From contig NZ_CP014015.2 of the NCBI RefSeq assembly GCF_001559075.2, positions 1,302,001 through 1,366,000 of the forward strand: a stretch of DNA of 64,000 bases, in the 5' to 3' direction. The position numbers and the translations under genes are program-made. Of the stretch, positions 53,081-61,495 are shown piece by piece (position 1 is the stretch's first letter; each line of letters starts with the position of its first letter). The notes below the pieces were generated by a model. That model had not been told where the DNA came from and did not search any database. It saw only the letters and a program-made list of their open reading frames with translations. This DNA comes from Citrobacter amalonaticus. Lineage in GTDB: Bacteria > Pseudomonadota > Gammaproteobacteria > Enterobacterales > Enterobacteriaceae.

Positions 53081-55008
53081 TCGCGAGCCAGCGCCTCCGT
53101 TGGGTTGAGGCGAGCAGCCCTGCGCGCCGGAAAATAGCCAAACGTCAGGCCGATCAGGGCAGAAAACCCACAGGCCATCAGCACCGGAAACGCCGTGAAC
53201 ACCATTGAGAACGCATCGGTCGCGAGGGCAAAAAGATGCCCCGCCACCCACGAACCGAACACGCCCAGCAGGCCTCCGAGGGCGCAGATCATCACGGCCT
53301 CAATCAGAAACTGGTTCATGATGTCCGAGGGACGCGCGCCAACGGATAAGCGGATGCCGATTTCATGGGTTCGTTCGGTCACCGACACCAGCATGATGTT
53401 CATCACCCCGACGCCGCCCACCAGCAGGGAGATCGCCGCAATGGCGGTAATCAACAACGACATAGAGTCAGAGGTCTTTTGCAGCGCGTTCGCCAGCTGA
53501 TCGTCGGTCTGGATAAAGAAGTCCTTCCGGCCATGTTCCCGCAGCAGATGACGTTCCGCCCGCTGCGCCGCCTCATGCGGCTCCAGCGGCGGTTGAAAAC
53601 GTAGAATCAACGATTCCAGCGGCTTTTCGCCGGTGAGTCGCTGCTGTAATGAGGTATGCGGAACCCAGGCGGTCATAAACCCGCCCACCACTTTCGGGCC
53701 TGGCCGTGTCGCCACGCCGATCACCCGCCACGGCGCGCCGCCAATCTGGACGATCTCATCAAGCGGATTTTCTCCTCCGGGGAACAACGTATCGCGCCCG
53801 GTCTCATCGAGGATCAACACCGGTTCGCCTTCCGCGACGTCGCGTGCGGTAAAGCCATTTCCCTGCACAAAGCGCAGCCCTTGCAGGGCGAAAAAGTCTT
53901 GTGACACGCCGGAGAGCATCATGGAGGAGTCGAGCCCTTTGCGAACCGCGAGCGTGGTGCTGCTGACCACCGGCGAGACACCGATGACCCACGGCAGCGT
54001 CTGCAAACTGCGCACATCATCCATCGACAATGCGCGCTCCATATCCGGGCGCTTGCTGCCCCACCCCGTGCCGGGATGGATCTCCAGCGTGGTGCTTCCC
54101 AGTTTGCCAATCTCGCTCATGATCGCCTGCCGTGCGCCTTCGCCTACCGCCATCGAGGACACCACTGACGCAATGCCAATAATGATCCCCAGCATGGAGA
54201 GAAACGCGCGCATCCGGTGCCCAAGCAGCGAACGCCAGGCCATGCGGACCGCCTCACGAAGACGGCGACCCAGCGAGGCGCGTCCGTTATCCTGCTCCGC
54301 CAGCGCAATCGGACGACGAACGGCAGCGTGCTGAACGTCGCGAATGATCCGTCCGTCGCTGATCTCAATCATTCGCTGCGCCTGCCGGGCAACGTCGCGA
54401 TCGTGGGTGACGATGATGACCGTGTGCCCCGCCGCATGTAGCTGGTGCAGCACATCCATTAACGCCTTGCCGCTGACGCTGTCGAGCGCACCGGTGGGTT
54501 CATCCGCGAGGATGATATGCGCACCGTTGATCAGCGCCCGACAGATGCTCACGCGCTGCTGTTGCCCACCCGAAAGCTGAGCGGGCCGGTGCTGGAGCCG
54601 GTTTTCCAGGCCAAGCTGACGTGCAAGACGCTGGGTGCGCGCATTGCGCTCTTGCGCTGACATCGCGGTGTACAGCGCGGGAATGGCGATATTCTCTTCC
54701 GCCGTCAGATATGGCATCAGGTGATAGCGCTGAAATATAAACCCCAGATAACGGCTGCGCAGATCGGCCAGGTGCAGGCTATCGGCGTCATGTACCGGCG
54801 TTCCGTTGATCAACACCTCGCCGGAAGAAGGCTTGTCCAGGCAGCCGATGATGTTCATCAGCGTGGACTTCCCCGACCCCGAGGCGCCCACAATCGCCAC
54901 CATCTCACCGCCGTGGATGGTCAGTGAAATGTCGCTCAGCACCGCAAGCGTCTCGCTTCCCGCGCTGAATGTCCGGCAAACCTGGCGTAAGACGATAATC
55001 GGTTCCAT
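53077..55008 (-). CDS. MacB-type ABC transporter
   Basis: A 643-residue protein with an N-terminal ATPase and C-terminal four-helix MacB permease. Walker A is GASGSGKST, the signature is LSGGQQQRVS and Walker B is IILADEPTGALD. A large periplasmic domain lies between helices 1 and 2. MacB-type pumps move substrates from the periplasm through a TolC-like channel, so they would act after peptide entry into the periplasm. It is a paralogue of housekeeping MacB. Confidence 0.9.
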   Translation of the reverse strand: MEPIIVLRQVCRTFSAGSETLAVLSDISLTIHGGEMVAIVGASGSGKSTLMNIIGCLDKPSSGEVLINGTPVHDADSLHLADLRSRYLGFIFQRYHLMPYLTAEENIAIPALYTAMSAQERNARTQRLARQLGLENRLQHRPAQLSGGQQQRVSICRALINGAHIILADEPTGALDSVSGKALMDVLHQLHAAGHTVIIVTHDRDVARQAQRMIEISDGRIIRDVQHAAVRRPIALAEQDNGRASLGRRLREAVRMAWRSLLGHRMRAFLSMLGIIIGIASVVSSMAVGEGARQAIMSEIGKLGSTTLEIHPGTGWGSKRPDMERALSMDDVRSLQTLPWVIGVSPVVSSTTLAVRKGLDSSMMLSGVSQDFFALQGLRFVQGNGFTARDVAEGEPVLILDETGRDTLFPGGENPLDEIVQIGGAPWRVIGVATRPGPKVVGGFMTAWVPHTSLQQRLTGEKPLESLILRFQPPLEPHEAAQRAERHLLREHGRKDFFIQTDDQLANALQKTSDSMSLLITAIAAISLLVGGVGVMNIMLVSVTERTHEIGIRLSVGARPSDIMNQFLIEAVMICALGGLLGVFGSWVAGHLFALATDAFSMVFTAFPVLMACGFSALIGLTFGYFPARRAARLNPTEALARE

Positions 55009-55011
55009 CCG

Positions 55012-56163
55012 CTATCCCCGCACCGTGTCCTGCGCCAGCACCACGCGATCGCCAGCCTGCAATCCCTCCAGCACCTCGGCGTACTGTCGATCGTTGATCC
55101 CGATGCGGATGGTGCGGGTGCGCGTTTTCCCGTTTTCAACGGTCGTGATGGTGTAGCGCTCGGTATCCAGCGCCTGCCCGAGTGCTGCGACCGGCACGCG
55201 CAATACGTTCTTTGCTTCGGCAATCTGAATAAATACCTGCGCCGTCATCGACGTTTTGAGCTCTCGCTCAGCGTTAGGCACTTCAAAGGTGCCGGTGTAG
55301 TACACCGCCATTGCCTGTTGATTACCGCCCATGCCGCTCTCGCCGGGCGCTTCCAGCGCTTCCTGCGGCGCAGGCTGCACGAAACCCATCGTACTGGCGT
55401 AGCGTTTATCCGGATTGGCGATAACGTAGAAGCGCAGCGGCTGACCCGGACGGATTTTTTGCACGTCGGCTTCCGAGATACGCGTTTGCACCTGCATGGT
55501 GTCGAGATCCGCCAGCACCAGAATGGTCGGCGCCATTTGCGAGGAGACGATAGTCTGCCCTTCCCGGGTGACGATACCCAGCACTTCGCCGTCGATAGGC
55601 GCCACAATGCGGGTATAGCTGAGGTTAGCCTGCGCCGTTTTCACCGCCATCTCCGCCTGCACAATCTGCGCATCGCTCACGTCAATTTGCTGCACCTGCG
55701 CATCGTATTGCGCCTTCGCCTGCTCGTATTCACTGCGCACGGCAGAACCGTCACGCAGCATCATGCGCTGGCGGTTCAGTTCCTGGCGATAACGTAACAG
55801 CGTCGCCTGCGCCGACAGCTTTTGCGCTTTAGCGCTGGCCAGTTGCGCGCGCGTGTTGTTCAGATCAGACTCCTGCAAAGTGGGGTCAATTTCCGCCAGC
55901 AGTTGGCCTTTTTGCACCTTCTCGCCCTGGCGCACGTACAGCTTGCGCAACTGTCCGTTGACCTGCGCGCCGACGTTAACCTGCACCGCCGGTTTCAGAA
56001 CCCCCGTTACCAACACCACCTTTTCGATGTCGCCCGTGCCAATGGTCTCCAGCGGTAAATTCTCCTGCGGCGCGGTCGACGCCAGCGTCGCCCACGTGCC
56101 ACCAACCGCAACGGCCAGCGCCAGTGCGCCGCCGATCAGCAGCCAACGCGATTTCGGCGTCAT
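55012..56163 (-). CDS. MacA-type periplasmic adaptor
   Basis: A 383-residue membrane-fusion protein with an N-terminal signal anchor (WLLIGGALALAVAVGGTWAT), lipoyl halves around GAQVNGQLRKLYVRQGEKVQ and DGEVLGIVTREGQTI, and a helical hairpin between them. It would link MacB to the outer-membrane channel. It overlaps the upstream exporter gene by four bases and ends three bases before macB. Confidence 0.88.
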   Translation of the reverse strand: MTPKSRWLLIGGALALAVAVGGTWATLASTAPQENLPLETIGTGDIEKVVLVTGVLKPAVQVNVGAQVNGQLRKLYVRQGEKVQKGQLLAEIDPTLQESDLNNTRAQLASAKAQKLSAQATLLRYRQELNRQRMMLRDGSAVRSEYEQAKAQYDAQVQQIDVSDAQIVQAEMAVKTAQANLSYTRIVAPIDGEVLGIVTREGQTIVSSQMAPTILVLADLDTMQVQTRISEADVQKIRPGQPLRFYVIANPDKRYASTMGFVQPAPQEALEAPGESGMGGNQQAMAVYYTGTFEVPNAERELKTSMTAQVFIQIAEAKNVLRVPVAALGQALDTERYTITTVENGKTRTRTIRIGINDRQYAEVLEGLQAGDRVVLAQDTVRG

Positions 56164-58277
56164 ACCTTGACCTCCAGCGGGCTGAGCTTGCCGTCGGTCA
56201 GTTGATAAACCCGCTGAAACCGCGACAAAATCGCGTCGCTGTGGGTGACCACAATCAGAGACTTACCGGCGTTCTGGCAATGCGCGTGAATCGCCGCCAT
56301 CACAATGGCCGCCGTATCGTCGTCAAGATTGGCGGTAGGCTCGTCAAGCAACAACACCGGACGCGAACTGTACAGCGCGCGCGCCAGCAATAACCGCTGA
56401 CGCTGGCCGAGCGACAGCGCCGCGTGGCTTTCGCGGATCAGAGCGTCAATACCGCCCGGTAATCCGCGTACCACCTCGCCCAGCGCGAGGGAATCGAGCA
56501 ATGCCTCAATCCGCCCACGATCGCGTTCGCGGTAGTGCGCGTCGAACAACGTAATGTTTTCGCGAACCGAGGCATTAAACAGAATGTCCTCCTGACTTTG
56601 CAGACAGACAAACTGCGCCAGTTGCTGCGCAGTCAGCGCCGTGTCTGCGGCATAACAGCCCCCCGCCTGCGGAGAAAATAGTCCGGCAATCAGGCGGAGT
56701 AAGGTGCTCTTACCCGCACCGGATTCACCGACAATCGCAATCTGATCGCCCGCGCGCAGCGACAGTGAAACCGACGACAGCACCGGTCTGGCGGGATCGT
56801 AGCCATAGCACAACGACGCAAACGTCAGGTCCGGCGCCGTATCGGCGGGAAGTTGCGCTGCCTGCGAAACAGGCGCTGCCTCGTCCCGTGGCGCAAACAG
56901 CGCATGGGCGCGGGTGTCGATTACGTTCAACTGCGATTTCTGGATGATGGCGTAGAAGATCCGCGTGACGTAGGAGGTGAAGATTTGCCGCAGAAAGCTA
57001 TAGGCAAAAAAATCGCCCAATGAGATCAGTTTGCTGTGCACCATCGGCAGAACCACCAGCATAAACACCACCATTTCCAGGCTCCCGGTGAGCTGATACA
57101 GCCCCTCTTTCACCTGCTGATAGACCTTCTGGCGTTGCAAACACGAAAACAGATCGCGACTGAAGCCGGCGAATTGCCCCTGGCGCTGCCCTTCCAGTCC
57201 GGCGGTTTTGACGGTCAAAATGCCCTGAATGGTCTCCATGAAAAAATCGTTCAGGGTGGCGCTTTTCAGCTGCAGTTGCTGGGTGAACCAGCGGTCGCGG
57301 ATCACCGCCCAGACGCTGATGATCCCCATTACCGTCACGCCGACGGCGGAGATCGCCGCCAGCACGGGCGCAATCCAGAACATGATCGCCAACGCGATCG
57401 TACAGATCACCCAGTCGGAGCGCAGGCCGTTATCCAGCTCAATCTTTTGCAACAGGCCAATCTGCCAGGCCGTGAAGCGGCTGAAGATCTCCCCCGGCGC
57501 CCGTTTTTCGAAAAAACGCAGTGGGTTGTGGAGCAGACGGGAAAACCCCACGCCACTGTGGATCAGCACAAAGCGTTTGATAAAACGTTCACTAATCACC
57601 CGCACGCCCAGCGCCATCAGTGAGGAGGCGACAAACGCCAGGATAAACCAGCCGTAGGGAAAGTCGCGGCTCTCCACGCTGGAGAAGGCCTGGTTGATGG
57701 CGTTGCTCACCATCGTCGGCATCAGAAATAGCGTCAGCGAGACGAGGAAGGTCAACAGCATCAGCCGATAGATCCCCGGCACCGCCGCGGTTTCCTGCAT
57801 GCTCATCGCCTGCGGCGCGCTCTGCGCGGTTGTCGACAACGGTAAATCAGGGTCTGCGGCAAATGCCTGCTCAGGTTCGACAATCAGGGCATAGCCGCTG
57901 ATCTCCTGCTTAAGCGCGGCAAATGGTAACCACTGCTCGCCAATCGCCGGGTTCATCACGCACACGTGGTTGCCTTTGCGCCAGGCCAGCAGGACATAAT
58001 GACTTGCGCCGTAATGCAAAATGGCCGGTAGCGGCAGGGAGCTCAGCTCATCGTGCTCAAACAGCACCGGCGTCGTCGCAATGCCCAGCCGCGCCAGAAT
58101 GCGCATCAGCGTATCCAGTGAGGTTCCGTGGTCAGAGGCCGGAAACCACTCGCGCAATGTGGCCAGCGAAACGGGCTGACCCTGCGTTTGTGCCAGCATC
58201 GCCACGCACGCCAGTCCGCACTCGTTGGTCTCTTCCTGAAAGATCAGATTCGGGATCGTGGTCGTCATTTTTATCAT
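56160..58277 (-). CDS. C39-peptidase ABC exporter (bacteriocin processing and secretion)
   Basis: A 705-residue exporter of the PCAT type that cuts double-glycine leaders and moves the peptide across the inner membrane. The N-terminal C39 domain has Gln14 and Cys20 (QEETNECGLACVAML) and His93 (GASHYVLL). The usual Asp is Asn109 in VMNPAIG. A six-helix membrane domain follows. The ATPase has Walker A GESGAGKST, signature LSLGQRQRL and Walker B LLLDEPTANLD. The start shares one base with the acyltransferase stop. Confidence 0.92.
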   Translation of the reverse strand: MIKMTTTIPNLIFQEETNECGLACVAMLAQTQGQPVSLATLREWFPASDHGTSLDTLMRILARLGIATTPVLFEHDELSSLPLPAILHYGASHYVLLAWRKGNHVCVMNPAIGEQWLPFAALKQEISGYALIVEPEQAFAADPDLPLSTTAQSAPQAMSMQETAAVPGIYRLMLLTFLVSLTLFLMPTMVSNAINQAFSSVESRDFPYGWFILAFVASSLMALGVRVISERFIKRFVLIHSGVGFSRLLHNPLRFFEKRAPGEIFSRFTAWQIGLLQKIELDNGLRSDWVICTIALAIMFWIAPVLAAISAVGVTVMGIISVWAVIRDRWFTQQLQLKSATLNDFFMETIQGILTVKTAGLEGQRQGQFAGFSRDLFSCLQRQKVYQQVKEGLYQLTGSLEMVVFMLVVLPMVHSKLISLGDFFAYSFLRQIFTSYVTRIFYAIIQKSQLNVIDTRAHALFAPRDEAAPVSQAAQLPADTAPDLTFASLCYGYDPARPVLSSVSLSLRAGDQIAIVGESGAGKSTLLRLIAGLFSPQAGGCYAADTALTAQQLAQFVCLQSQEDILFNASVRENITLFDAHYRERDRGRIEALLDSLALGEVVRGLPGGIDALIRESHAALSLGQRQRLLLARALYSSRPVLLLDEPTANLDDDTAAIVMAAIHAHCQNAGKSLIVVTHSDAILSRFQRVYQLTDGKLSPLEVKV

Positions 58278-59227
58278 CAGTGATTAATAAAGAAGAGAGA
58301 ATGGCTGTGCCAAAGGAGCCACTCCTGTGGGTATTCACGCAGCGTGGATTCAATAATGTCAGGCAGCTCGCGGGCGACGTTCTGACTGCTCACTGGCGGA
58401 TGAATATGGATGCGCAGGCCGTTGTGGTAGCTGAGGTGATAAAACACCACCTGCGCCGCAATCACCCCGGAAAGGCGAACCACACCATTGTGTAACTTCG
58501 CGCTGCGGCCGAATAAACGACACGGCAGTTTCGCCGCCAGCGCCCCTTCGGCCTGTAGGGTATAGTCCGGCGAGATATCGGGAAAAATAATCATGTTCTG
58601 CCGCCCGGTAGCGACATCGGTGATGAGCGCCATCAGGCTGCCGGCCAGCGTTTTGTTCTGCTGATGGATGGAGCAATAGGTGAGGTCGATACCGCCCAGG
58701 GCACGGGTCTGCGCGTTATAGAGTTCGGCGCTGGAAGAGACCACCACGCAGGCTTTACCCGGCGTGACGCAGGCGCCGACCATCGCCGCCAGCACGTCCG
58801 ACACCGTATGTAACGGCGCCAGAATGTAAGGAATGTTCTGCTGATGCAGCGGTGCGACTACGGCATCAAGTTCAGCCGCACAGGCACGGATCTGCTGGAG
58901 CAGCGCCGGGTTTTGTCCCCATGTTGCGGCCTCTTCCAGCAGGCGGCGACGCACGGCGACCCAGGCCGCGTCCACCCGGCCGGTTTGCCCGATCAGGCAG
59001 CGGGTGTTTTCGTTTGCCACCGCATTGCGTAAGCGAAATGAGCGCCCCAGCAACCGTAGCGCGCAGAGTCCTTTCGCCACGGTCAGTAATACGGGCAGCG
59101 GTAGATAGCGCATTATTTTTCGCAGCAGAATCAGCGTTCCCTGAGAAAAATTACGCTTCGCGTTATACAGCCATCCCGCACTGTTTTTAAAACTAAATAC
59201 GCTCCAGACAATAAAAAATCTGACCAC
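58277..59227 (-). CDS. LpxL/HtrB-like acyltransferase
   Basis: A 316-residue protein resembling lipid A late acyltransferases in size and plan: an N-terminal hydrophobic stretch, a middle segment APLHTVSDVLAAMVGACVTP, then NMIIFPDISPDYT, and a closing PQEWLLWHSHSLFF. The LpxL family motif is His-x4-Asp/Glu; here His and Asp are three residues apart (HTVSD), so either the spacing differs or another acid is used. An acyl chain on the ACP encoded in this operon is the likely donor. The acceptor is unknown; I infer the peptide or its carrier. Start GTG is uncertain. Confidence 0.7.
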   Translation of the reverse strand: MVRFFIVWSVFSFKNSAGWLYNAKRNFSQGTLILLRKIMRYLPLPVLLTVAKGLCALRLLGRSFRLRNAVANENTRCLIGQTGRVDAAWVAVRRRLLEEAATWGQNPALLQQIRACAAELDAVVAPLHQQNIPYILAPLHTVSDVLAAMVGACVTPGKACVVVSSSAELYNAQTRALGGIDLTYCSIHQQNKTLAGSLMALITDVATGRQNMIIFPDISPDYTLQAEGALAAKLPCRLFGRSAKLHNGVVRLSGVIAAQVVFYHLSYHNGLRIHIHPPVSSQNVARELPDIIESTLREYPQEWLLWHSHSLFFINH

Positions 59228-59232
59228 CGCGG

Positions 59233-59904
59233 TTATTTATCCTCTTTCAGCAATTGCAGCATGCGCTGCGCAAATTGAGGAAATTCACTGTCCTGGGCCA
59301 CCACATAGCGTTTATTGATAATAAACATCGGCGTCGCGTTAATGTCATAGTGTGCGGTAATGGCGGCCATCGTGCTGAGACGGTTTTTAACCGCATCGCT
59401 CTGACGCAGAGTGTTAAATTTATCCACATCAATATTGTTTTTTACCAGCCAGGTATTCAGTGCCTTCTCATCGGTGAGATCGACATTGCGGGTAATAACG
59501 GCGTTATAGGCACTATCGCGAACGTTCTTTTCAATCCTCATCTCTTCCAGCGTGGCAAAAATCGGCGCGTAAGCGGCAAGACCGTTGTCCTCACTGGCAA
59601 TATGAATCGCGGTAAATGAACTGCCCGGTGGCAGGGTGCGGGAAAATTCCGCCAGATTTTCTTCGTTTGCCGCACAATAATGGCAACCGTAAGACATCAC
59701 CTCGATAATACTGCGCGCGTCTTTAATCGGACTCTGTGCAATGTGTTCTGCGCTGACTTCACGAAAAGCCTGCGTTTGTGAGTGATCCGTGGCAAAGGTA
59801 TTAAAGACAAAAATGTGGTAACAAAGCACCGTCATCAACGAAGAGATAACGATCAAGCACAGCGAATAGCTGATAATGGTGATGCGTTTAAATTGGTTCG
59901 CCAT
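59233..59904 (-). CDS. Membrane-anchored DsbA-like thiol-disulfide oxidoreductase
   Basis: A 223-residue protein with one N-terminal membrane anchor (about residues 8-32) and a periplasmic thioredoxin-fold domain. The active site is CHYC in VMSYGCHYCAANEEN, and the cis-Pro loop is NATPMFIINK. It is the first gene after the precursor peptide and probably forms or shuffles the peptide's disulfides. A longer frame upstream runs into the attenuator, so MANQFKR is the better start. Confidence 0.85.
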   Translation of the reverse strand: MANQFKRITIISYSLCLIVISSLMTVLCYHIFVFNTFATDHSQTQAFREVSAEHIAQSPIKDARSIIEVMSYGCHYCAANEENLAEFSRTLPPGSSFTAIHIASEDNGLAAYAPIFATLEEMRIEKNVRDSAYNAVITRNVDLTDEKALNTWLVKNNIDVDKFNTLRQSDAVKNRLSTMAAITAHYDINATPMFIINKRYVVAQDSEFPQFAQRMLQLLKEDK

Positions 59905-59920
59905 AGTATTCTCGCAGCGG

Positions 59921-59955
59921 AAAAGATAAACCTGGAGGCGCGGGTACCTCCAGGT
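59921..59955 (-). terminator. Attenuator-like terminator between precursor and operon
   Basis: On the minus strand ACCTGGAGG and CCTCCAGGT form a perfect 9-bp stem with an eight-base loop, followed by TTATCTTTT. It lies 13 bases after the precursor stop and before the DsbA-like gene. Partial termination here would give much more precursor message than enzyme message, a common feature of bacteriocin operons. Confidence 0.75.
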
Positions 59956-59967
59956 CATAGCCAATGA

Positions 59968-60165
59968 TTAGCGGTTCGGAACCCCACCACACTTGCTGGC
60001 ATTTGCATCTTTCATTGAGGTAGTGCTGCCGTGCTTATCCGTACAGGTCGTCAGTTCCTTACAGGAGGTCACCCCCCCAATGGTGACGTTCTGATACGTT
60101 GTTTCGCAGGTTTTACAGGTTCCGCCCACAACGTTAGCCACTTCGATCGCAGTTAATTTTTTCAT
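59968..60165 (-). CDS. Microcin-like precursor peptide with double-glycine leader
   Basis: A 65-residue peptide. Residues 1-15 (MKKLTAIEVANVVGG) match the double-glycine leader consensus at each key place: Leu at -12, Thr at -11, Glu at -8, Val at -7 and -4, and Gly-Gly at -2 and -1. The predicted 50-residue product starts TCKTCETTYQ, has Cys at 2, 5, 20, 26 and 44, eleven Thr, no Trp, and ends CGGVPNR. The AAGGA ribosome site is good. It heads the operon that encodes the matching C39 exporter. It may belong to an uncharacterised family of small enterobacterial proteins (I think DUF4762), which I cannot verify. Confidence 0.85.
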   Translation of the reverse strand: MKKLTAIEVANVVGGTCKTCETTYQNVTIGGVTSCKELTTCTDKHGSTTSMKDANASKCGGVPNR

Positions 60166-60194
60166 CTCTGTTTTCCTTACTTAGGGTTTAATTG

Positions 60195-60238
60195 GGTGCA
60201 ATCACTTGCACCGATCGCTCGGCAAATACCACTGCCGA
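60195..60238 (-). promoter_or_regulatory. Paired dyads upstream of the precursor gene
   Basis: Two inverted repeats lie in the 89-bp gap before the precursor: GGTGCAA-TCAC-TTGCACC (60195-60212) and TCGGCA-N8-TGCCGA (60219-60238). The first could be an operator for a LuxR-type regulator or a 5' leader hairpin. I cannot place a clear -10 box, so the promoter may lie in or before the regulator gene upstream. Confidence 0.4.
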
Positions 60239-60254
60239 AAAGACGTTTCACGGG

Positions 60255-60914
60255 TCACGGCATAATTCCCTTGAACACCGTGAATAACGCAATGTTGTTT
60301 CTAATATTCAGTCGTTTCATTAAGTGCCGCTTGATATAGCTCAGGCGTCGGACATCGATATTCACTTCGCAGGAAATCTGCGACAGCGATTTCCCTTTGA
60401 ATATCTCTTCCATCAGCCACCATTCATTACCGGAAATCGTATAATTCATTTCCCGGTGGTGCAGTCTTCTGCGGGTGTAATTCACTAATGAATAGCTAAA
60501 GCAGCATCCCTGATGTCGTTGATCTAATAATTCCTGAAAAAAAGGGGTGGTATTGGCGAGATTCTCGCTTTTCAATAACCAGTGAGCGCCTGGCAAGAGC
60601 GCATACAACGTGAAAAACAGCGGCATGTTGTGCTCGCTTAATAAAATGATCAGATTCTTGTTTTCACGCTGATAGAAATTATTCATGAGCTGCAGCGCAC
60701 GAATCCGCTCACGCGGCAGGCTGTCCAAATCGCAGAGGATCCACAGGCAGCAGTCATCATTTACGCGAGTCTGTAACTGCTTGATCAACTGCGTGTAATC
60801 ATCCGTTAAGGAATATAAAACGTCCGTTTGCTCCGCGAGCAAACTGGCAATCACCGTTTTGATTCCTTGCGAAAAAAAGAGATCTTTGTTGTAAAGAAAA
60901 CACTGATACACCAT
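60255..60914 (-). CDS. LuxR-type transcriptional regulator
   Basis: A 219-residue regulator. The N-terminal part looks like a degenerate receiver or ligand domain (LYNKDLFFSQGIKTVIASLL) without a clear phospho-Asp pocket. The C-terminal LuxR helix-turn-helix is at about 155-210 (ISGNEWWLMEEIFKGKSLSQ then RLNIRNNI). It resembles EcnR in plan. It lies between the fimbrial operon and the precursor gene on the same strand, so it could control either. Confidence 0.8.
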   Translation of the reverse strand: MVYQCFLYNKDLFFSQGIKTVIASLLAEQTDVLYSLTDDYTQLIKQLQTRVNDDCCLWILCDLDSLPRERIRALQLMNNFYQRENKNLIILLSEHNMPLFFTLYALLPGAHWLLKSENLANTTPFFQELLDQRHQGCCFSYSLVNYTRRRLHHREMNYTISGNEWWLMEEIFKGKSLSQISCEVNIDVRRLSYIKRHLMKRLNIRNNIALFTVFKGIMP

Positions 60915-60937
60915 GCCTCAATATCCTTTTGATGACG

Positions 60938-61486
60938 CTACTGATAGTTCAATGTGTAATTTGCCGTGGCGGTAAAAGGTCCGGTGGTCAGGGTGCCGTT
61001 TGCTAAGGCATCCGGCTCGGCCTCCACAAACGCCTGGAAATTAAGCCGTAAAATGGTGTCGTTGATCGCGGCCGGACGGGTCGCCACATTCAGGCGTACA
61101 GGCGTATCGTCCTCCTCCAGCAGACCGATCCCCACGCCCCCCGCATTGCCCGGCGACGTGGCGCTGATCGCCAGTCGGTCCGCCAGATTGCCGTTGGCAA
61201 TACCGCTGAACGTCACCGTGACGGAATTAAAGACGCTCGGCGTGCAATCCTCTAATTTGATCGTGAACGGAACCGGCACTGTTTTCCCGTTGATATACAA
61301 TGACTTTGTCGATACTTTCCCGAAATCGACCGGCACCCGCTCTGAATCAGGCGCAATGCTGCACGGGTAGGCCATCACCACGCCGGTGAAACTGAGATCG
61401 CCACCCAGTAACTCCCCCAGCGCCCACACCGGGGCCGGAGCGAGCGTCGTCAATAAACAGGCAAAGATCATTGTTACGCGATGCAT
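60938..61486 (-). CDS. Fimbrial major-type subunit
   Basis: A 182-residue type 1 family pilin with a signal peptide cleaved near PVWA-LG. The first Cys in MAYPCSIAPDSERVPVDFG and the second in LEDCTPSVF form the pilin disulfide. The C-terminal TANYTLNYQ is the donor-strand recognition beta strand, with Tyr next to last but one. It follows the adhesin-like gene by nine bases. Confidence 0.85.
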   Translation of the reverse strand: MHRVTMIFACLLTTLAPAPVWALGELLGGDLSFTGVVMAYPCSIAPDSERVPVDFGKVSTKSLYINGKTVPVPFTIKLEDCTPSVFNSVTVTFSGIANGNLADRLAISATSPGNAGGVGIGLLEEDDTPVRLNVATRPAAINDTILRLNFQAFVEAEPDALANGTLTTGPFTATANYTLNYQ

Positions 61487-61495
61487 ATTCCCTCC

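Noticed and set aside
53077..56163. The housekeeping macAB locus
   Set aside because: It lies inside the precursor operon, overlaps its neighbours and is followed by a dedicated outer-membrane channel, unlike chromosomal macAB.
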